Assembly (NCBI RefSeq): GCF_024300825.1
Contig: NZ_CP101323.1
Span: forward strand, 3,348,001 to 3,412,000
Length of the DNA: 64,000 nucleotides
DNA from: Natronomonas gomsonensis
GTDB lineage: Archaea; Halobacteriota; Halobacteria; Halobacteriales; Haloarculaceae
Reading direction: 5' to 3'
In this document: positions 17,897 through 26,950 of the stretch, piece by piece
Layout of the letters: each line of letters opens with the position of its first letter
Position numbering within the stretch: the first letter of the stretch is position 1
Position numbers and translations under genes: made by a program
Notes under the pieces: generated by a model
Told to the model about the DNA's origin: nothing
Seen by the model: the letters and a program-made list of their open reading frames with translations, nothing else
The model's database searches: none

Positions 17897-19153
17897 TTAC
17901 GCGAGGTCTTCGAGGTTGTCGATGACGGCGTTTGCGTACTCGCTGGTGGCGAGTTTCTCGCCGCCCTCGATTTGGCGCTCGATGTCGTAGGTGACCTTCC
18001 GGTCGACGATGGTCTGCTCGACGGCGTCACGAACGAGGTCGGCGGCGTCGTCCCAACCCATGAACTCCAGCATGATGCGGCCGGAGAGAATCATCGCCGT
18101 GGGGTTGACCTTGTCCTGGCCGGCGTACTTCGGTGCCGAGCCGTGGACGGGTTCGGCCAGCACGCGGCCGTCGCCGACGTTGGCGCCGGGGGCGATGCCG
18201 AGTCCGCCGATTTGGGCGCCACAGGCGTCCGAGAGGTAGTCGCCGTTGAGGTTCGGCAGCGCCAGTACGTCGTACTGGTCGGTGCGGGTGAGAATCTGTT
18301 GGAGCATGTTGTCGGCGATGCGGTCGTTGACGACGACGGCGTCCTCCGGCGGTTCGCCGTCGCGCTCCTCCCAGAGGGTGTCCTCGGTGATGACCTTCTC
18401 GCCGTACTCCTCTTCGGCGACTTCGTAGCCCCAATCGCGGAAGGCACCCTCGGTGAACTTCATGATGTTGCCCTTGTGGACGAGCGTGACCGAATCGCGG
18501 TCGTTCTCGAGGGCGTAGTCGATGGCCTTCCGGACGAGCCGTTTCGTCCCGAACTCGGTGATGGGCTTGATGCCGATGCCGACCGGGCCGTCGTGGATGG
18601 TCGAATCGAAGCCCATCTCGTCTTCGACGAACTCCTTGACCTGCTGGACCTCGTCGGTGCCGGACTCCCACTCGATGCCGGCGTAGACGTCTTCGGTGTT
18701 CTCCCGGAACGATACCATGTCCATCTGCTCGGGTCGCTTGACCGGTGATGGGACACCGTCGAGGTGGTACGTCGGACGGATGTTGGTGTAGAGGTCGAGT
18801 TTCTTCCGGAGGGCGACGTTGAGGCTGCGGAAGCCGGCACCGACGGGCGTCGTCAGCGGACCCTTGATGGAGACCTTGAACTCCTTGAGCGCCTCGATGG
18901 TGTCGTCGGGGAGGTTCTCGTCGTACTTCTCCCGTGCGGACTCGCCGGCGTAGACGCGCATCCAGTTGATTTCCCGGCCGGTCGCGTTGGCGGCGGCCTG
19001 CAGCACGTCCTGTGCCGCCGGGCCGACGTCGACGCCGATACCGTCGCCGTGGATGATGGGGATGATGGGGTCGTCCGGTACGACGAGTTCGTCGTCACCC
19101 GTTACCTCGATTTGCTCGCCCTGCTTGGGCACCTCGACTTTGTCGTATCCCAT
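17897..19153 (-). CDS. icd: Isocitrate dehydrogenase (NADP-type)
   Basis: This TCA-cycle enzyme oxidatively decarboxylates isocitrate to 2-oxoglutarate. The 418-residue protein has the decarboxylating dehydrogenase hallmarks: IPIIHGDGIGVDV, the substrate segment PVGAGFRSLNVALRKKLDLY (Ser, Asn and Arg residues binding isocitrate), SFRENTEDVYAGIEWE, LVHKGNIMKFTEGAF and the signature NLNGDYLSDACGAQIGGLG. C-terminal GSAPKYAGQDKVNPTAMILS completes the cofactor site. Length matches bacterial and haloarchaeal Icd (about 417-420). The ATG at 19153 is unambiguous. Confidence 0.96.
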   Translation of the reverse strand: MGYDKVEVPKQGEQIEVTGDDELVVPDDPIIPIIHGDGIGVDVGPAAQDVLQAAANATGREINWMRVYAGESAREKYDENLPDDTIEALKEFKVSIKGPLTTPVGAGFRSLNVALRKKLDLYTNIRPTYHLDGVPSPVKRPEQMDMVSFRENTEDVYAGIEWESGTDEVQQVKEFVEDEMGFDSTIHDGPVGIGIKPITEFGTKRLVRKAIDYALENDRDSVTLVHKGNIMKFTEGAFRDWGYEVAEEEYGEKVITEDTLWEERDGEPPEDAVVVNDRIADNMLQQILTRTDQYDVLALPNLNGDYLSDACGAQIGGLGIAPGANVGDGRVLAEPVHGSAPKYAGQDKVNPTAMILSGRIMLEFMGWDDAADLVRDAVEQTIVDRKVTYDIERQIEGGEKLATSEYANAVIDNLEDLA

Positions 19154-19307
19154 ATGCTTGTGCTTCTACCGGCCCCCTGAAAGGCGTACCGCTCTCGCGG
19201 CGAATTTTGCATGAACGACCGGGGAGAACTCCCGTGCGGTTTCCGAGCGTTCGGCTTTCGTCCCAACAAGCCGCAAACCGTAACACGGCGGCGGCCGGAA
19301 CTGGCGT

Positions 19308-20198
19308 ATGCGCGTCATCGTCCACGGCGGGGCCGGCAGTCCGGCCGACGAGCCGACACCGCGACAGGAAGTCCTCGACGCCGCCGCCGAAACCGGCGGG
19401 GAGACCGACGACCCGACCGATGCGGTCGTCGCCGCGGTTCGCGTTCTCGAAGGCGACCCACGGTTCAACGCCGGCGTCGGGTCGGCGGTCCAGTCCGACG
19501 GCTACATTCGCACCGACGCCGGCCTGATGACCGACGACCGCGAGGCGGGGGCGGCCTGCGGAATGCCCGGCGTCGAAGCCGCAATCGAGGTCGCCCGCCT
19601 CGTCAAAGAGGGGACGCCACACGTCCTCGTCTCGGGCGTCCACGCCGTCGACCTCGCCGAGGCCTTCGGCGTCGAGACCGAGGTCGACCTCTGGTCGGAG
19701 CGGACCCGCGAGCAGTGGGAGGACCTCGATGAGCGCCCCGCCGGCGACGCCGGGGAACACGCCGAGTGGGTATCCGAACGGTTCGGCGGCGACCCGGAGG
19801 GACGGGGCGAAACGCCCGCCGACCACGACACGGTCGGCGCGGTGGCGACCGATGGCGAGACGGTCGCCGCCGCCACCTCGACGGGCGGCCGCTGGCTGGC
19901 TTTGGCCGGCCGGGTCGGTGACGTGCCGCAGGTCGGCAGCGGCTTCTACTGCACCGAGGTCGGCGGGGTCTCCGCGACGGGTGCCGGCGAGGACATCGCT
20001 CGCCTGAACCTCTCCCGTCGCGCCAGTCAGTTCCTCGAAGACGGCCTCGACGCTCAGGCGGCCGCCGACGCCGCCCTCGCGGAGTTCGGCGACCTCGCCG
20101 AGGGGTCGGCGGGGCTCATCGTTCTCTCCCCCGACGGCGACTGTGGGCAGGCGTACAACAGCGAGGCGATGCAGACTGCCGTTTCGGGGTCGGTCTGA
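19308..20198 (+). CDS. Isoaspartyl peptidase / L-asparaginase, Ntn type
   Basis: The 296-residue proenzyme belongs to the plant-type asparaginase family of N-terminal nucleophile hydrolases, which cleave isoaspartyl dipeptides or asparagine after self-cleavage. The N-terminus VIVHGGAGS is typical. The cleavage site is HDTVGAVA, with Thr175 as the predicted nucleophile of the beta subunit; GRVGDVPQVGSGFYC and SATGAGEDIAR follow, matching the substrate and oxyanion segments. The linker before the cleavage site is acidic. No signal peptide is present, so it acts in the cytoplasm. A single gene with its own promoter. Confidence 0.9.
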   Translation: MRVIVHGGAGSPADEPTPRQEVLDAAAETGGETDDPTDAVVAAVRVLEGDPRFNAGVGSAVQSDGYIRTDAGLMTDDREAGAACGMPGVEAAIEVARLVKEGTPHVLVSGVHAVDLAEAFGVETEVDLWSERTREQWEDLDERPAGDAGEHAEWVSERFGGDPEGRGETPADHDTVGAVATDGETVAAATSTGGRWLALAGRVGDVPQVGSGFYCTEVGGVSATGAGEDIARLNLSRRASQFLEDGLDAQAAADAALAEFGDLAEGSAGLIVLSPDGDCGQAYNSEAMQTAVSGSV

Positions 20199-20244
20199 GG
20201 GCACCCTCGCAAAATTATATGCGTGAAAGCGCCGACTGCACAGT

Positions 20245-20685
20245 ATGCCGCGTCAGATACTCGTTCCGTACGACGGTGGGGACCCGGCGGATGCTGCTCT
20301 CTCGTTTGTGCTCCGGGAGTTCCCCGACGCCTCGATAACCGTGTTGCACGTCGTCGAGCCGTTTCCCGACCACACCGCGGCGGGAACGGAGGACCCCTCG
20401 GCCGACACTTGGCAGGGACGAGCAGTCGACATTGCCGAGGAGGTGTTCGACGGCGTGTGGGAGCGCACTGCCGATCACGACGCCGACATCGACACTCACT
20501 GGGAGTACGGCCGCCCTCGTCACGTCATCGTCGAGTACATCGAAAACAACCCAATCGACCACGTCGTGATGGGGAGCCACGGTCGCGGTGCGGTCTCCCG
20601 GTTGATTCTCGGGAGCGTCGCGGAGGCGGTCGTCCGCCGCTCGCCGGTCCCGGTCACGGTCGTTCGTGACCCCGAAGCCGACTGA
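20245..20685 (+). CDS. Universal stress protein, UspA family
   Basis: The 146-residue protein is one Usp domain. The N-terminus [16 protein letters not shown] and the C-terminal ATP-binding motif [20 protein letters not shown] (G-x2-G-x9-G-S) indicate the nucleotide-binding subgroup. A TATA-like AAATTATATG lies about 25-30 bp upstream, fitting a nearly leaderless transcript. It stands alone between the asparaginase and the convergent ribose-bisphosphate isomerase. The role is presumably stress or energy sensing; nothing in the sequence narrows it further. Confidence 0.92.
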   Translation: MPRQILVPYDGGDPADAALSFVLREFPDASITVLHVVEPFPDHTAAGTEDPSADTWQGRAVDIAEEVFDGVWERTADHDADIDTHWEYGRPRHVIVEYIENNPIDHVVMGSHGRGAVSRLILGSVAEAVVRRSPVPVTVVRDPEAD

Positions 20686-20714
20686 GTTCGGAGGTCCGCT
20701 CTCGTCGGCTCCCC

Positions 20715-21674
20715 CTATGGTTCTTGCCACGGTTCGTCGACGCTCTCGCCGAACAACTCCCGCATCAACACGACGACGCTTTCCGGTGGGAACTGGCCGC
20801 GCTCGGTGACGATGGCGTCGACGTGTCTCGGCGGCGTCACGTCGAAGGCGGGATTGGCGACCTCGATGTCGCCGATATCGGCGCGGGTTTCCTCGTCGAT
20901 GACCTCCGAGTCGTCGCGCTGTTCGATTTCGACCGCCGCGCCGGTCAGGGTCTTGGGGTGGAGTTTGATGGATTGGGCGGCGACCATCACCTCGACGCCG
21001 CGGTCGCGGGCGGAGACGGCGAGGCCGGCGGTGCCGATTTTGTTGACGACGCTGCCGTCGGCGGCGATGCTGTCGGCACCGACGAGTAAGTGGTCGGCGT
21101 CGTCGAGAAAGCGGTGGGCGGCGTTGTCGACGACGAGCGTCACCGGCACGCCCAACTCCCGGAGCTGACGGGCGGTGATGTGGCCCTGATTGCGGGGGCG
21201 CGTCTCCTTGACGATGGCTTCCAGTTCCGTGCCGGCTTCGACGGCGGCCTCGATGCAGGCCATCGCGTCCGTCGAGTGGCAGTGGGTCATCACCACGTCG
21301 CCGTCGGAGAGCCGCCCCGCTCCGATACGGCCCAGACGGTCCTGTGCGTCGTCGAGGTCCGACCGGAAGCGGGTGACGGTTCGCTCCACCGAGCGCCGCA
21401 ACTCCTCGACGCTGTCGCCGTCCATCCCCGAGAGGACGTACCGGAGGGCGTTCGGGAGGCTGACTGCGGTCGGCCGGGTGTCGTGGAGTTCCCGAGCGGC
21501 CGCCCGGAGTTCCGCCCGGAACGCCGACACCGACTCGGCGTCGCTGTCGGCGGCCTGCCTGCCGAGGGCCGCGGCGGCCGCGTCGGCGATGGTGGCGGCA
21601 CCGCGAACCTCCATCTCGGCGATGCGGTCGGCCGTCTCGCTGACCTCCGGATGTAGCGACGGCGGTTCGGTCAT
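20715..21674 (-). CDS. Ribose-1,5-bisphosphate isomerase (eIF2B-like family)
   Basis: The 319-residue protein belongs to the eIF2B-alpha/MtnA-like isomerases, archaeal R15P isomerase branch, which converts ribose-1,5-bisphosphate to ribulose-1,5-bisphosphate in nucleoside catabolism. Diagnostic segments are [25 protein letters not shown] (phosphate-binding arginines), [20 protein letters not shown] and [15 protein letters not shown]. The helical N-domain is present. The ATG at 21674 ([12 protein letters not shown]) is chosen because the longer frame upstream overlaps the deoC promoter. It is divergent from deoC, consistent with a shared role in pentose-phosphate salvage. A translation-factor role (aIF2B) is the alternative. 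Confidence 0.85.
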   Translation of the reverse strand: MTEPPSLHPEVSETADRIAEMEVRGAATIADAAAAALGRQAADSDAESVSAFRAELRAAARELHDTRPTAVSLPNALRYVLSGMDGDSVEELRRSVERTVTRFRSDLDDAQDRLGRIGAGRLSDGDVVMTHCHSTDAMACIEAAVEAGTELEAIVKETRPRNQGHITARQLRELGVPVTLVVDNAAHRFLDDADHLLVGADSIAADGSVVNKIGTAGLAVSARDRGVEVMVAAQSIKLHPKTLTGAAVEIEQRDDSEVIDEETRADIGDIEVANPAFDVTPPRHVDAIVTERGQFPPESVVVLMRELFGESVDEPWQEP

Positions 21675-21773
21675 GGTCGTCGTTACCACGGCAGCGGCAA
21701 AAGACTCGCGCCCGAATCGCCCTCGGACGGGGCGAGGGGTCGATTTATCCCGTTCGGTTGCGAGGTATTCGGT

Positions 21774-22418
21774 ATGAACCGCGCCGAGTTCGCCGCCCGC
21801 ATCGACCACACCGTCCTCGGGCCGGAGACGACGTGGGACGACGTGAAAGCGGTGCTCGACGCCGCCGACACGCACGGAATGAACGCCTGCATCCCGCCGT
21901 GTTACGTCGCCGAGGCCGCCGAGTACGCCCCGGACGTAACCCTCGTCTCGGTGTGTGGGTTTCCGCACGGACAGGCGGCCCCCGAGACCAAGGAGTTCGA
22001 AGCCGAGCGGGCGTGGCAGGACGGTGCCGACGAAATCGACGTGGTGCTCAACGTCGGCCGTCTCCGAAGCGGCGACACCGAGGCGGTCGCCGAGGAACTC
22101 GCCTGCGTCGTCGCCGCCGTTCCTCTCCCGGTGAAGGTCATCGTCGAGGCGCCCCTCCTCGAGGAGGCGGAACTGCGGACGGCGTGTGAACTCGCCGCCG
22201 AGGCCGATGCGGCGTTCGTCAAGACCGCGACGGGGTTCTCCGATGGTGGTGCGACCGTCGCGGACGTACGCGTGATGACCGAGTATCTCCCGGTGAAAGC
22301 AAGCGGGGGCATCGGCTCTTCCGAGGACGCCGTCGCGATGCTGGAGGCCGGCGCCGAGCGCATCGGTGCCTCCTCGGGCGTCGAGTTGGTCGAGGGGTAC
22401 GAGAACGGCGCGTTCTGA
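21774..22418 (+). CDS. deoC: Deoxyribose-phosphate aldolase
   Basis: DeoC cleaves 2-deoxyribose-5-phosphate to acetaldehyde and glyceraldehyde-3-phosphate, salvaging carbon from deoxynucleosides. The 214-residue TIM barrel matches the archaeal short form. The active-site lysine is in [15 protein letters not shown] and the second lysine in [16 protein letters not shown]; the early [14 protein letters not shown] and [12 protein letters not shown] are also family signatures. The gene is divergent from the R15P isomerase across a 99-bp promoter region, suggesting joint use during nucleoside breakdown. The convergent neighbour begins one base after its stop. Confidence 0.95.
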   Translation: MNRAEFAARIDHTVLGPETTWDDVKAVLDAADTHGMNACIPPCYVAEAAEYAPDVTLVSVCGFPHGQAAPETKEFEAERAWQDGADEIDVVLNVGRLRSGDTEAVAEELACVVAAVPLPVKVIVEAPLLEEAELRTACELAAEADAAFVKTATGFSDGGATVADVRVMTEYLPVKASGGIGSSEDAVAMLEAGAERIGASSGVELVEGYENGAF

Positions 22419-23573
22419 TTATTCGAGGGCGTACAGCGTCGCCTCGCCCTCGTCGTTTTGGGCGGCACCGAACACCGCTCCGTCGGCGACTGCGAGTCCA
22501 GTGGCGACGGTCCCATCGACGTCGTATTGCCAGCGCTTTGTGCCGATGCGGTAGTCGTCGACGCCCGTCCCGCCGTCCATCGCGTATCCGGCGATGAACC
22601 CATCGCCGCCGGAGTAGACGGTGTCGCCGGCGCCGGCCGGCGGCGCTCGCAGGCGGTCGTCGACCGACCAGCGTTCCTCGCCGGTTCGGGTGTGAATCGC
22701 TGTGAGGCCACCGCCGACGGCGTAGGTGTTGCCGGCGGCGACGAAGCCGTGGGAACCAGTCGAGTGCGACCAGCGGGCCGCGCCAGCGCTTTCGCCGTCG
22801 CGACGACTCGTCGGGCCGCCGAACACCGAGACGACGATGCCGTCGCCGTCGAGCAGGCTGACCTGAATCACTCGTCCGTCCAGCTGTCTCCGCCACATCC
22901 CCTTTGGGCCCTGAAGGTCGAAGTAGACGAGCAGTTCGCCACCGGTCGTTCCCGCACAGAGTTGGTCGCCCCACGAGGCGAGCGCCGAGACCGGGGTGAA
23001 CGTTTCGCGGTCCCACAGTCGTTCGCCACCGATGTCGACACCGACGAGTCCGCCGTCGGTGCCGACGGCGAGTCGCTCCCGGTCGTAGTCGACGACTGGC
23101 GCCGTCGTCGGCGAGGCACCGATGTCGACCCGCCAGTTCGTCTCCCCGGTGTCGACGTCGAAGGCCACCAGTTCATCCATCCCGCCGGCATAGCCGACCC
23201 CGTCGACGACGATGGGCGCCGTCTCGATGGCGAGTTCTTCGTCTTTGAACCCGACCCGCCAGCGCTCCTCACCAGCGAGGTCGTAGCCGATGAGGCCACC
23301 CTGGGCCGGAAGCACCACTCGTCCGTCGGCGACGACCGGTCGTCCGGCCGGCCAGACCGTCTCCACCGCCCACCGCTGTTCGGGTTCTTCGCGGGGGGCG
23401 ACGGCATCCGCGCGGTAGCAGTCGAAGCGGTCGGTGCCGCCGGGTTGTGGCCACTCGGTGTCGGCGTCGGTACCGGGTGTCGCGTTGCTCGCGGGACCGG
23501 CGTCGGTACAGCCGGCGAGTCCGACCGCGGCGACGCTCCCGAGACTGCAGAGAACGCGTCGTCTGGAGGGCAT
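22419..23573 (-). CDS. PQQ-like beta-propeller lipoprotein
   Basis: The 384-residue protein starts MPSRRRVLCSLGSVAAVGLAGC, a twin-arginine signal with a lipobox cysteine, so it should be an exported lipid-anchored protein. The rest is a run of PQQ-like/BamB-type blades with repeated pattern G(x)LxAxDxxTGExxW, seen as LIGYDLAGEERWRVG, LVAFDVDTGETNWRVD, LVGVDIGGERLWDRE and TAIHTRTGEERWSVD. That suggests a 6-8 blade propeller. Haloarchaea have many such proteins; cofactor binding is doubtful because there is no alcohol dehydrogenase core. Function is probably scaffold-like or unknown. Confidence 0.85.
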   Translation of the reverse strand: MPSRRRVLCSLGSVAAVGLAGCTDAGPASNATPGTDADTEWPQPGGTDRFDCYRADAVAPREEPEQRWAVETVWPAGRPVVADGRVVLPAQGGLIGYDLAGEERWRVGFKDEELAIETAPIVVDGVGYAGGMDELVAFDVDTGETNWRVDIGASPTTAPVVDYDRERLAVGTDGGLVGVDIGGERLWDRETFTPVSALASWGDQLCAGTTGGELLVYFDLQGPKGMWRRQLDGRVIQVSLLDGDGIVVSVFGGPTSRRDGESAGAARWSHSTGSHGFVAAGNTYAVGGGLTAIHTRTGEERWSVDDRLRAPPAGAGDTVYSGGDGFIAGYAMDGGTGVDDYRIGTKRWQYDVDGTVATGLAVADGAVFGAAQNDEGEATLYALE

Positions 23574-23689
23574 GTTTCAGGAATTTCGAACCTTCGGCAA
23601 GTGTTTTTCGGTGGTGTGCCACCGAGGGTGTCGGAGTCGGACGAAACGTCGCCCTTTTGGCCGCGCACATACAATCGAAGCACAAGCCG

Positions 23690-24934
23690 ATGGCCACGTA
23701 TCACATCGAGACGTACGGCTGTACGTCCAACCGGGGTGAGAGCCGACAAATCGAGCGCAAGCTCCGCGATGCGGGTCACTACCGCGTCGACGGCCCCGAG
23801 GAGGCGGACGTGGCCATCCTCAACACCTGTACCGTCGTCGAGAAGACCGAACGCAACATGCTCCGGCGGGCTGAGGAACTCGAAGCCGAGACTTCGGACC
23901 TCATCGTCACCGGCTGTATGGCGCTCGCACAGGGCGAGGAGTTCGAGGACCTCGACGTACAGGTGCTCCACTGGGAGGACGTACCGACGGCGGTGACAAA
24001 CGGCGAGTGTCCGACGACGACCCCCGACGCCGAACCGATTCTGGACGGCGTCGTCGGCATCCTCCCCATCGCCCGCGGCTGTATGTCGAACTGCTCGTAC
24101 TGTATCACGAAGTTCGCGACGGGCCGGGTCGACTCCCCGCCCGTCTCGGAGAACGTCGAGAAAGCCCGGGCGCTGGTCCACGCCGGTGCCAAGGAAATCC
24201 GCATCACCGGTCAGGACACCGGCGTCTACGGCTGGGACACTGGCGACCGGAAGCTCCCGGAACTATTGGACCGCATCTGTGACATCGAGGGGGAGTTCCG
24301 GGTTCGACTCGGGATGGCCAACCCCGGCGGTATCCACGGTATTCACGAGGAGTTGGCCGAAGTCTTCGCCGAGAACGAGAAACTGTACAACTTCATCCAC
24401 GCGCCGGTTCAGTCGGGCAGCGACGACGTTCTCGAAGATATGCGTCGACAACACCGCGTCGAGAAGTTCCGGGAGGTCGTCGATGCCTTCGACGACCGTC
24501 TGGACCACTGGACGCTGTCGACGGACTTCATCGTCGGCTTCCCCACCGAAGACGACGACGACCACGAAAAGTCGATGGAACTGCTCGACGACGTTCGCCC
24601 CGAGAAAATCAACATCACGCGCTTCTCGAAGCGGCCCGGCACCGACGCCGCCGACATGAAGGGCCTCGGCGGGACGGTGAAGAAGGAGCGCTCGAAGGCG
24701 ATGACCGACCTGAAGATGGATGTCTGCCGGGAGGTCTACGAGTCGATGGTCGGCGAGACCCACGAGACGTTGGTCGTCGAGGAGGGCACCGGCGACTCGG
24801 TGAAGTGCCGCGACGAGGCCTACCGGCAGGTCATCGTCACCGACGCGGAGACGAAGGGCATCGAGGTCGGCGACTTCATCGAGGTCGAGATTACCCAAAA
24901 CGAGACCGTCTACTGTTACGGCGAACCGGTCTGA
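23690..24934 (+). CDS. tRNA threonylcarbamoyladenosine methylthiotransferase (MtaB/e-MtaB type)
   Basis: This radical SAM enzyme adds a methylthio group to t6A37 of tRNAs reading ANN codons. The 414-residue protein has an N-terminal UPF0004 domain with three cluster cysteines (ETYGCTSNRGE, LNTCTVVEK, VTGCMALAQG), the radical SAM motif ARGCMSNCSYCITKFATGR and a C-terminal TRAM domain (ETLVVEEGTGDSVKCR to the end). Archaeal sequences of this type group with eukaryotic CDKAL1. The ATG at 23690 gives MATYHIETYGC, the standard N-terminus. It overlaps the convergent CDF gene by 19 bp at the 3' end. Confidence 0.94.
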   Translation: MATYHIETYGCTSNRGESRQIERKLRDAGHYRVDGPEEADVAILNTCTVVEKTERNMLRRAEELEAETSDLIVTGCMALAQGEEFEDLDVQVLHWEDVPTAVTNGECPTTTPDAEPILDGVVGILPIARGCMSNCSYCITKFATGRVDSPPVSENVEKARALVHAGAKEIRITGQDTGVYGWDTGDRKLPELLDRICDIEGEFRVRLGMANPGGIHGIHEELAEVFAENEKLYNFIHAPVQSGSDDVLEDMRRQHRVEKFREVVDAFDDRLDHWTLSTDFIVGFPTEDDDDHEKSMELLDDVRPEKINITRFSKRPGTDAADMKGLGGTVKKERSKAMTDLKMDVCREVYESMVGETHETLVVEEGTGDSVKCRDEAYRQVIVTDAETKGIEVGDFIEVEITQNETVYCYGEPV

Positions 24935-25860
24935 GTTTCCTCGGCGTCCTTCCACTCCCCGATACCTGCGGGGTCGAGATGAAGGTGTACGTCGCCGACA
25001 TCGTCAAACTCGCGGAGACCGTCCATGAGTTCCGTCTCGATGTCGTGGGCCTCGATGAGTGTTAACTCGCCGTCGACCTCGACGTGGGCTTCGACTTCGA
25101 GGTCGGTGCCGTCGTAGAAGACGGCGAGGTCGTGGACGCCCTCGACGGCCGGGTCTGAGCGGAGTTCCTCGATGATTCGTCGGCGCTCGGCTTCCGAGGG
25201 GGCGGCGCCGACGAGATACGTGACGTTCTCGCGACCGATGTCGGCGCCCTGATACACGACGAGCAGGCTGACGAGGCCACCGGCGGCGGCGTCGAGAACG
25301 GGATACCCGAAGAAGACCCCGACGACCCCGACCAGCGCCGCGATGGTAGTATAAATGTCGTTGAGACAGTCGATGGCGAGTGCCTCAAGCGCCGAGGAGC
25401 CAATATTCGCGTTGACGCGCTCGGTGTACCAGTAGAGGAGGTACATGTCGGCCATCGCGAACAGCAGCGCACCGATTAAAAACGGGCTGAACGTGACGGT
25501 CGGTCCTTCGATGAGGCCGAGTGCGGACTCATACAGAAGGTTCAACCCGAGGATGACGATGACGCTGCCGACGAACAGCGCGGCCAGCGGTTCGACCCGC
25601 TGGTGACCGTGAGGGTGTCGCTCGTCGGGGTCGGCGTAGACGCTGCGGCCCCACACCAACACAACGAGGCTGGCGACGAGGTCGGCGACGGAGTGGGCGG
25701 CGTCGGCCACCAGCGCGACCGACCCGAACGTCAGTCCGGCGGCGGCCTCGACGACGATTTTGACGGCGTTGCCGAGGACGTTGACGACGCTGGCACGGGT
25801 GAATCCCCGCTTTGCGGCGTCGGTGTCCAACCCCGCCTCTGCGACCGCCGTGTCGCTCAT
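24916..25860 (-). CDS. Cation diffusion facilitator family transporter
   Basis: The 314-residue protein is a CDF efflux pump for divalent cations such as zinc, iron or manganese. Six membrane helices are followed by a cytoplasmic ferredoxin-like domain. Helix 2 carries LVADAAHSVADLVAS and helix 5 EALAIDCLNDIYTTIAA, with Asp residues of the transport site; the loop SVYADPDERHPHGHQRVEPL is the DxxHPxGH signature. The C-terminal VEVDGELTLIEAHDIETELM contains the conserved metal- or dimer-contact histidine. I chose the ATG at 25860 (MSDTAVAEAG), though one at 25887 is also possible. Confidence 0.93.
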   Translation of the reverse strand: MSDTAVAEAGLDTDAAKRGFTRASVVNVLGNAVKIVVEAAAGLTFGSVALVADAAHSVADLVASLVVLVWGRSVYADPDERHPHGHQRVEPLAALFVGSVIVILGLNLLYESALGLIEGPTVTFSPFLIGALLFAMADMYLLYWYTERVNANIGSSALEALAIDCLNDIYTTIAALVGVVGVFFGYPVLDAAAGGLVSLLVVYQGADIGRENVTYLVGAAPSEAERRRIIEELRSDPAVEGVHDLAVFYDGTDLEVEAHVEVDGELTLIEAHDIETELMDGLREFDDVGDVHLHLDPAGIGEWKDAEETQTGSP

Positions 25861-25930
25861 TGCCCGGAATACCGCAACCGGAGGCATAAGCGGTCGGGTT
25901 AGTTGGGTCGAACCGCGAAGTTCGACGGGA

Positions 25931-26470
25931 CTAAAACTCGATGTGGACCGACCCGCTGTCGGAGACGGCGGCGCCATCCTGCGTTCGGAACGCGTCGTGG
26001 AGCGTCTCGTAGGTGTCCTCGACGGCCTCGACGATGACTTTCGTTTCCGAGGTGACGGGCATGAAGTTGGTGTCACCGCGCCACCGCGGGACGACGTGCG
26101 TGTGGAGGTGGTCGTCGATGGAGCCACCTGCCGCGTCACCGAGGTTCAACCCGGCGTTGACGCCGTCGGCACCCAATCCCTCCTCGATTGCGCGGATGGT
26201 TCGCTGTTTCAGGCGGGCGTGGTCGAGGAGGGTCTCGTCGTCGAGGTCGCCGAACGACCCCGTGTGTGTGCGAGGAATAACCATCGCGTGACCGGGGTTG
26301 TACGGGTAGTTGTTCATGAGGACGAACGCGTGGTCGGATTCGGCGACGACCAACGCCTCGCGGGCGTCGTCTCGCTCCGGGAGCACGCAGAACGGACAGC
26401 CGTCGATGTCGGCGTTGCCCTCGTCACGCTCGACCCACTCGATTCGCCACGGCGCGAACAACTGGTCCAT
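25931..26470 (-). CDS. HIT family hydrolase
   Basis: The 179-residue protein belongs to the histidine triad superfamily of nucleotide hydrolases and transferases. The triad is in DDHLHTHVVPRW (His-x-His-x-His). An N-terminal zinc-type pair is in CPFCVLPERD, and GHAMVIPRTHTGSF precedes the catalytic strand, as in archaeal HIT proteins acting on AMP-linked substrates. No nucleic-acid or sugar domain is attached. Start is ATG at 26470 with the usual MDQLFAPWRIEWVER terminus. It is separated from the CDF gene by 70 bp. Confidence 0.92.
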   Translation of the reverse strand: MDQLFAPWRIEWVERDEGNADIDGCPFCVLPERDDAREALVVAESDHAFVLMNNYPYNPGHAMVIPRTHTGSFGDLDDETLLDHARLKQRTIRAIEEGLGADGVNAGLNLGDAAGGSIDDHLHTHVVPRWRGDTNFMPVTSETKVIVEAVEDTYETLHDAFRTQDGAAVSDSGSVHIEF

Positions 26471-26712
26471 GTCGGTCGATGGGGCCGGTAGGTGGTTAAC
26501 GCTGTTATCCGACGGAATGAGGCACTATATAAAACTATTGGCTGTTCAACTATACGAAGCGTGAATGAAGTGTTCAGAACGTTTTCTAAACCGTTTCGAG
26601 CGATTTCGAGCGCCGAACGTGCTGTGGGGAAATAATCGCGGGATGAACGGTTCGAACGGAGTCCAACCGAATGGGGTTTTTATGCTTCAATCCCGGCAAT
26701 CCGGAACTACGC
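26471..26712. promoter_or_regulatory. AT-rich intergenic region with two strong TATA elements
   Basis: This 242-bp stretch is unusually AT-rich. CTATATAAAAC at about 26524-26534 is a very good TATA box. Rightward it would start a transcript near 26555 that has no convincing ORF before the zinc-ribbon gene; leftward it could serve the HIT gene with a short leader. GGTTTTTATGC near 26684-26694 is properly placed for the zinc-ribbon gene at 26713. The intervening part holds a tandem TTTCGAGCG repeat (near 26598-26618). A small RNA is possible but unproven. Confidence 0.4.
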
Positions 26713-26910
26713 ATGGCAACCCGAATCGACGACGACGGTATGACCGAGGAGTGTGAGGAGTGTGGCCGCGAGACATCCCACGAGGTGAGCATCGAACTCC
26801 TCACCGAGAGCACCAAAGAGGAGAACGCCGAGTTCTCCCGGGAACCCTACCGCGTGTCGACGTGTCGCGTCTGTGGCACCGAGATGTCGGTACGGATGAA
26901 CAACGCGTGA
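26713..26910 (+). CDS. Small double-CxxC zinc-ribbon protein
   Basis: The 65-residue protein has two cysteine pairs, CEECGRET near residue 14 and CRVCGTEM near residue 54, that can hold one zinc as a beta ribbon; the middle is acidic. Small proteins of this type are common in haloarchaea and many influence growth or stress traits, but this one has no known role. The ATG at 26713 is preferred because a TATA element lies about 25 bp upstream; an in-frame upstream start at 26671 would lie inside the promoter. Confidence 0.75.
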   Translation: MATRIDDDGMTEECEECGRETSHEVSIELLTESTKEENAEFSREPYRVSTCRVCGTEMSVRMNNA

Positions 26911-26950
26911 CGGACGCGCCGCCGAATCGGTAGCTGTTTTCGAAGCCGCG

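Noticed and set aside
26565-26756. A 63-codon frame before the zinc-ribbon gene
   Set aside because: It overlaps the zinc-ribbon gene out of frame, has no promoter spacing and shows non-haloarchaeal composition.
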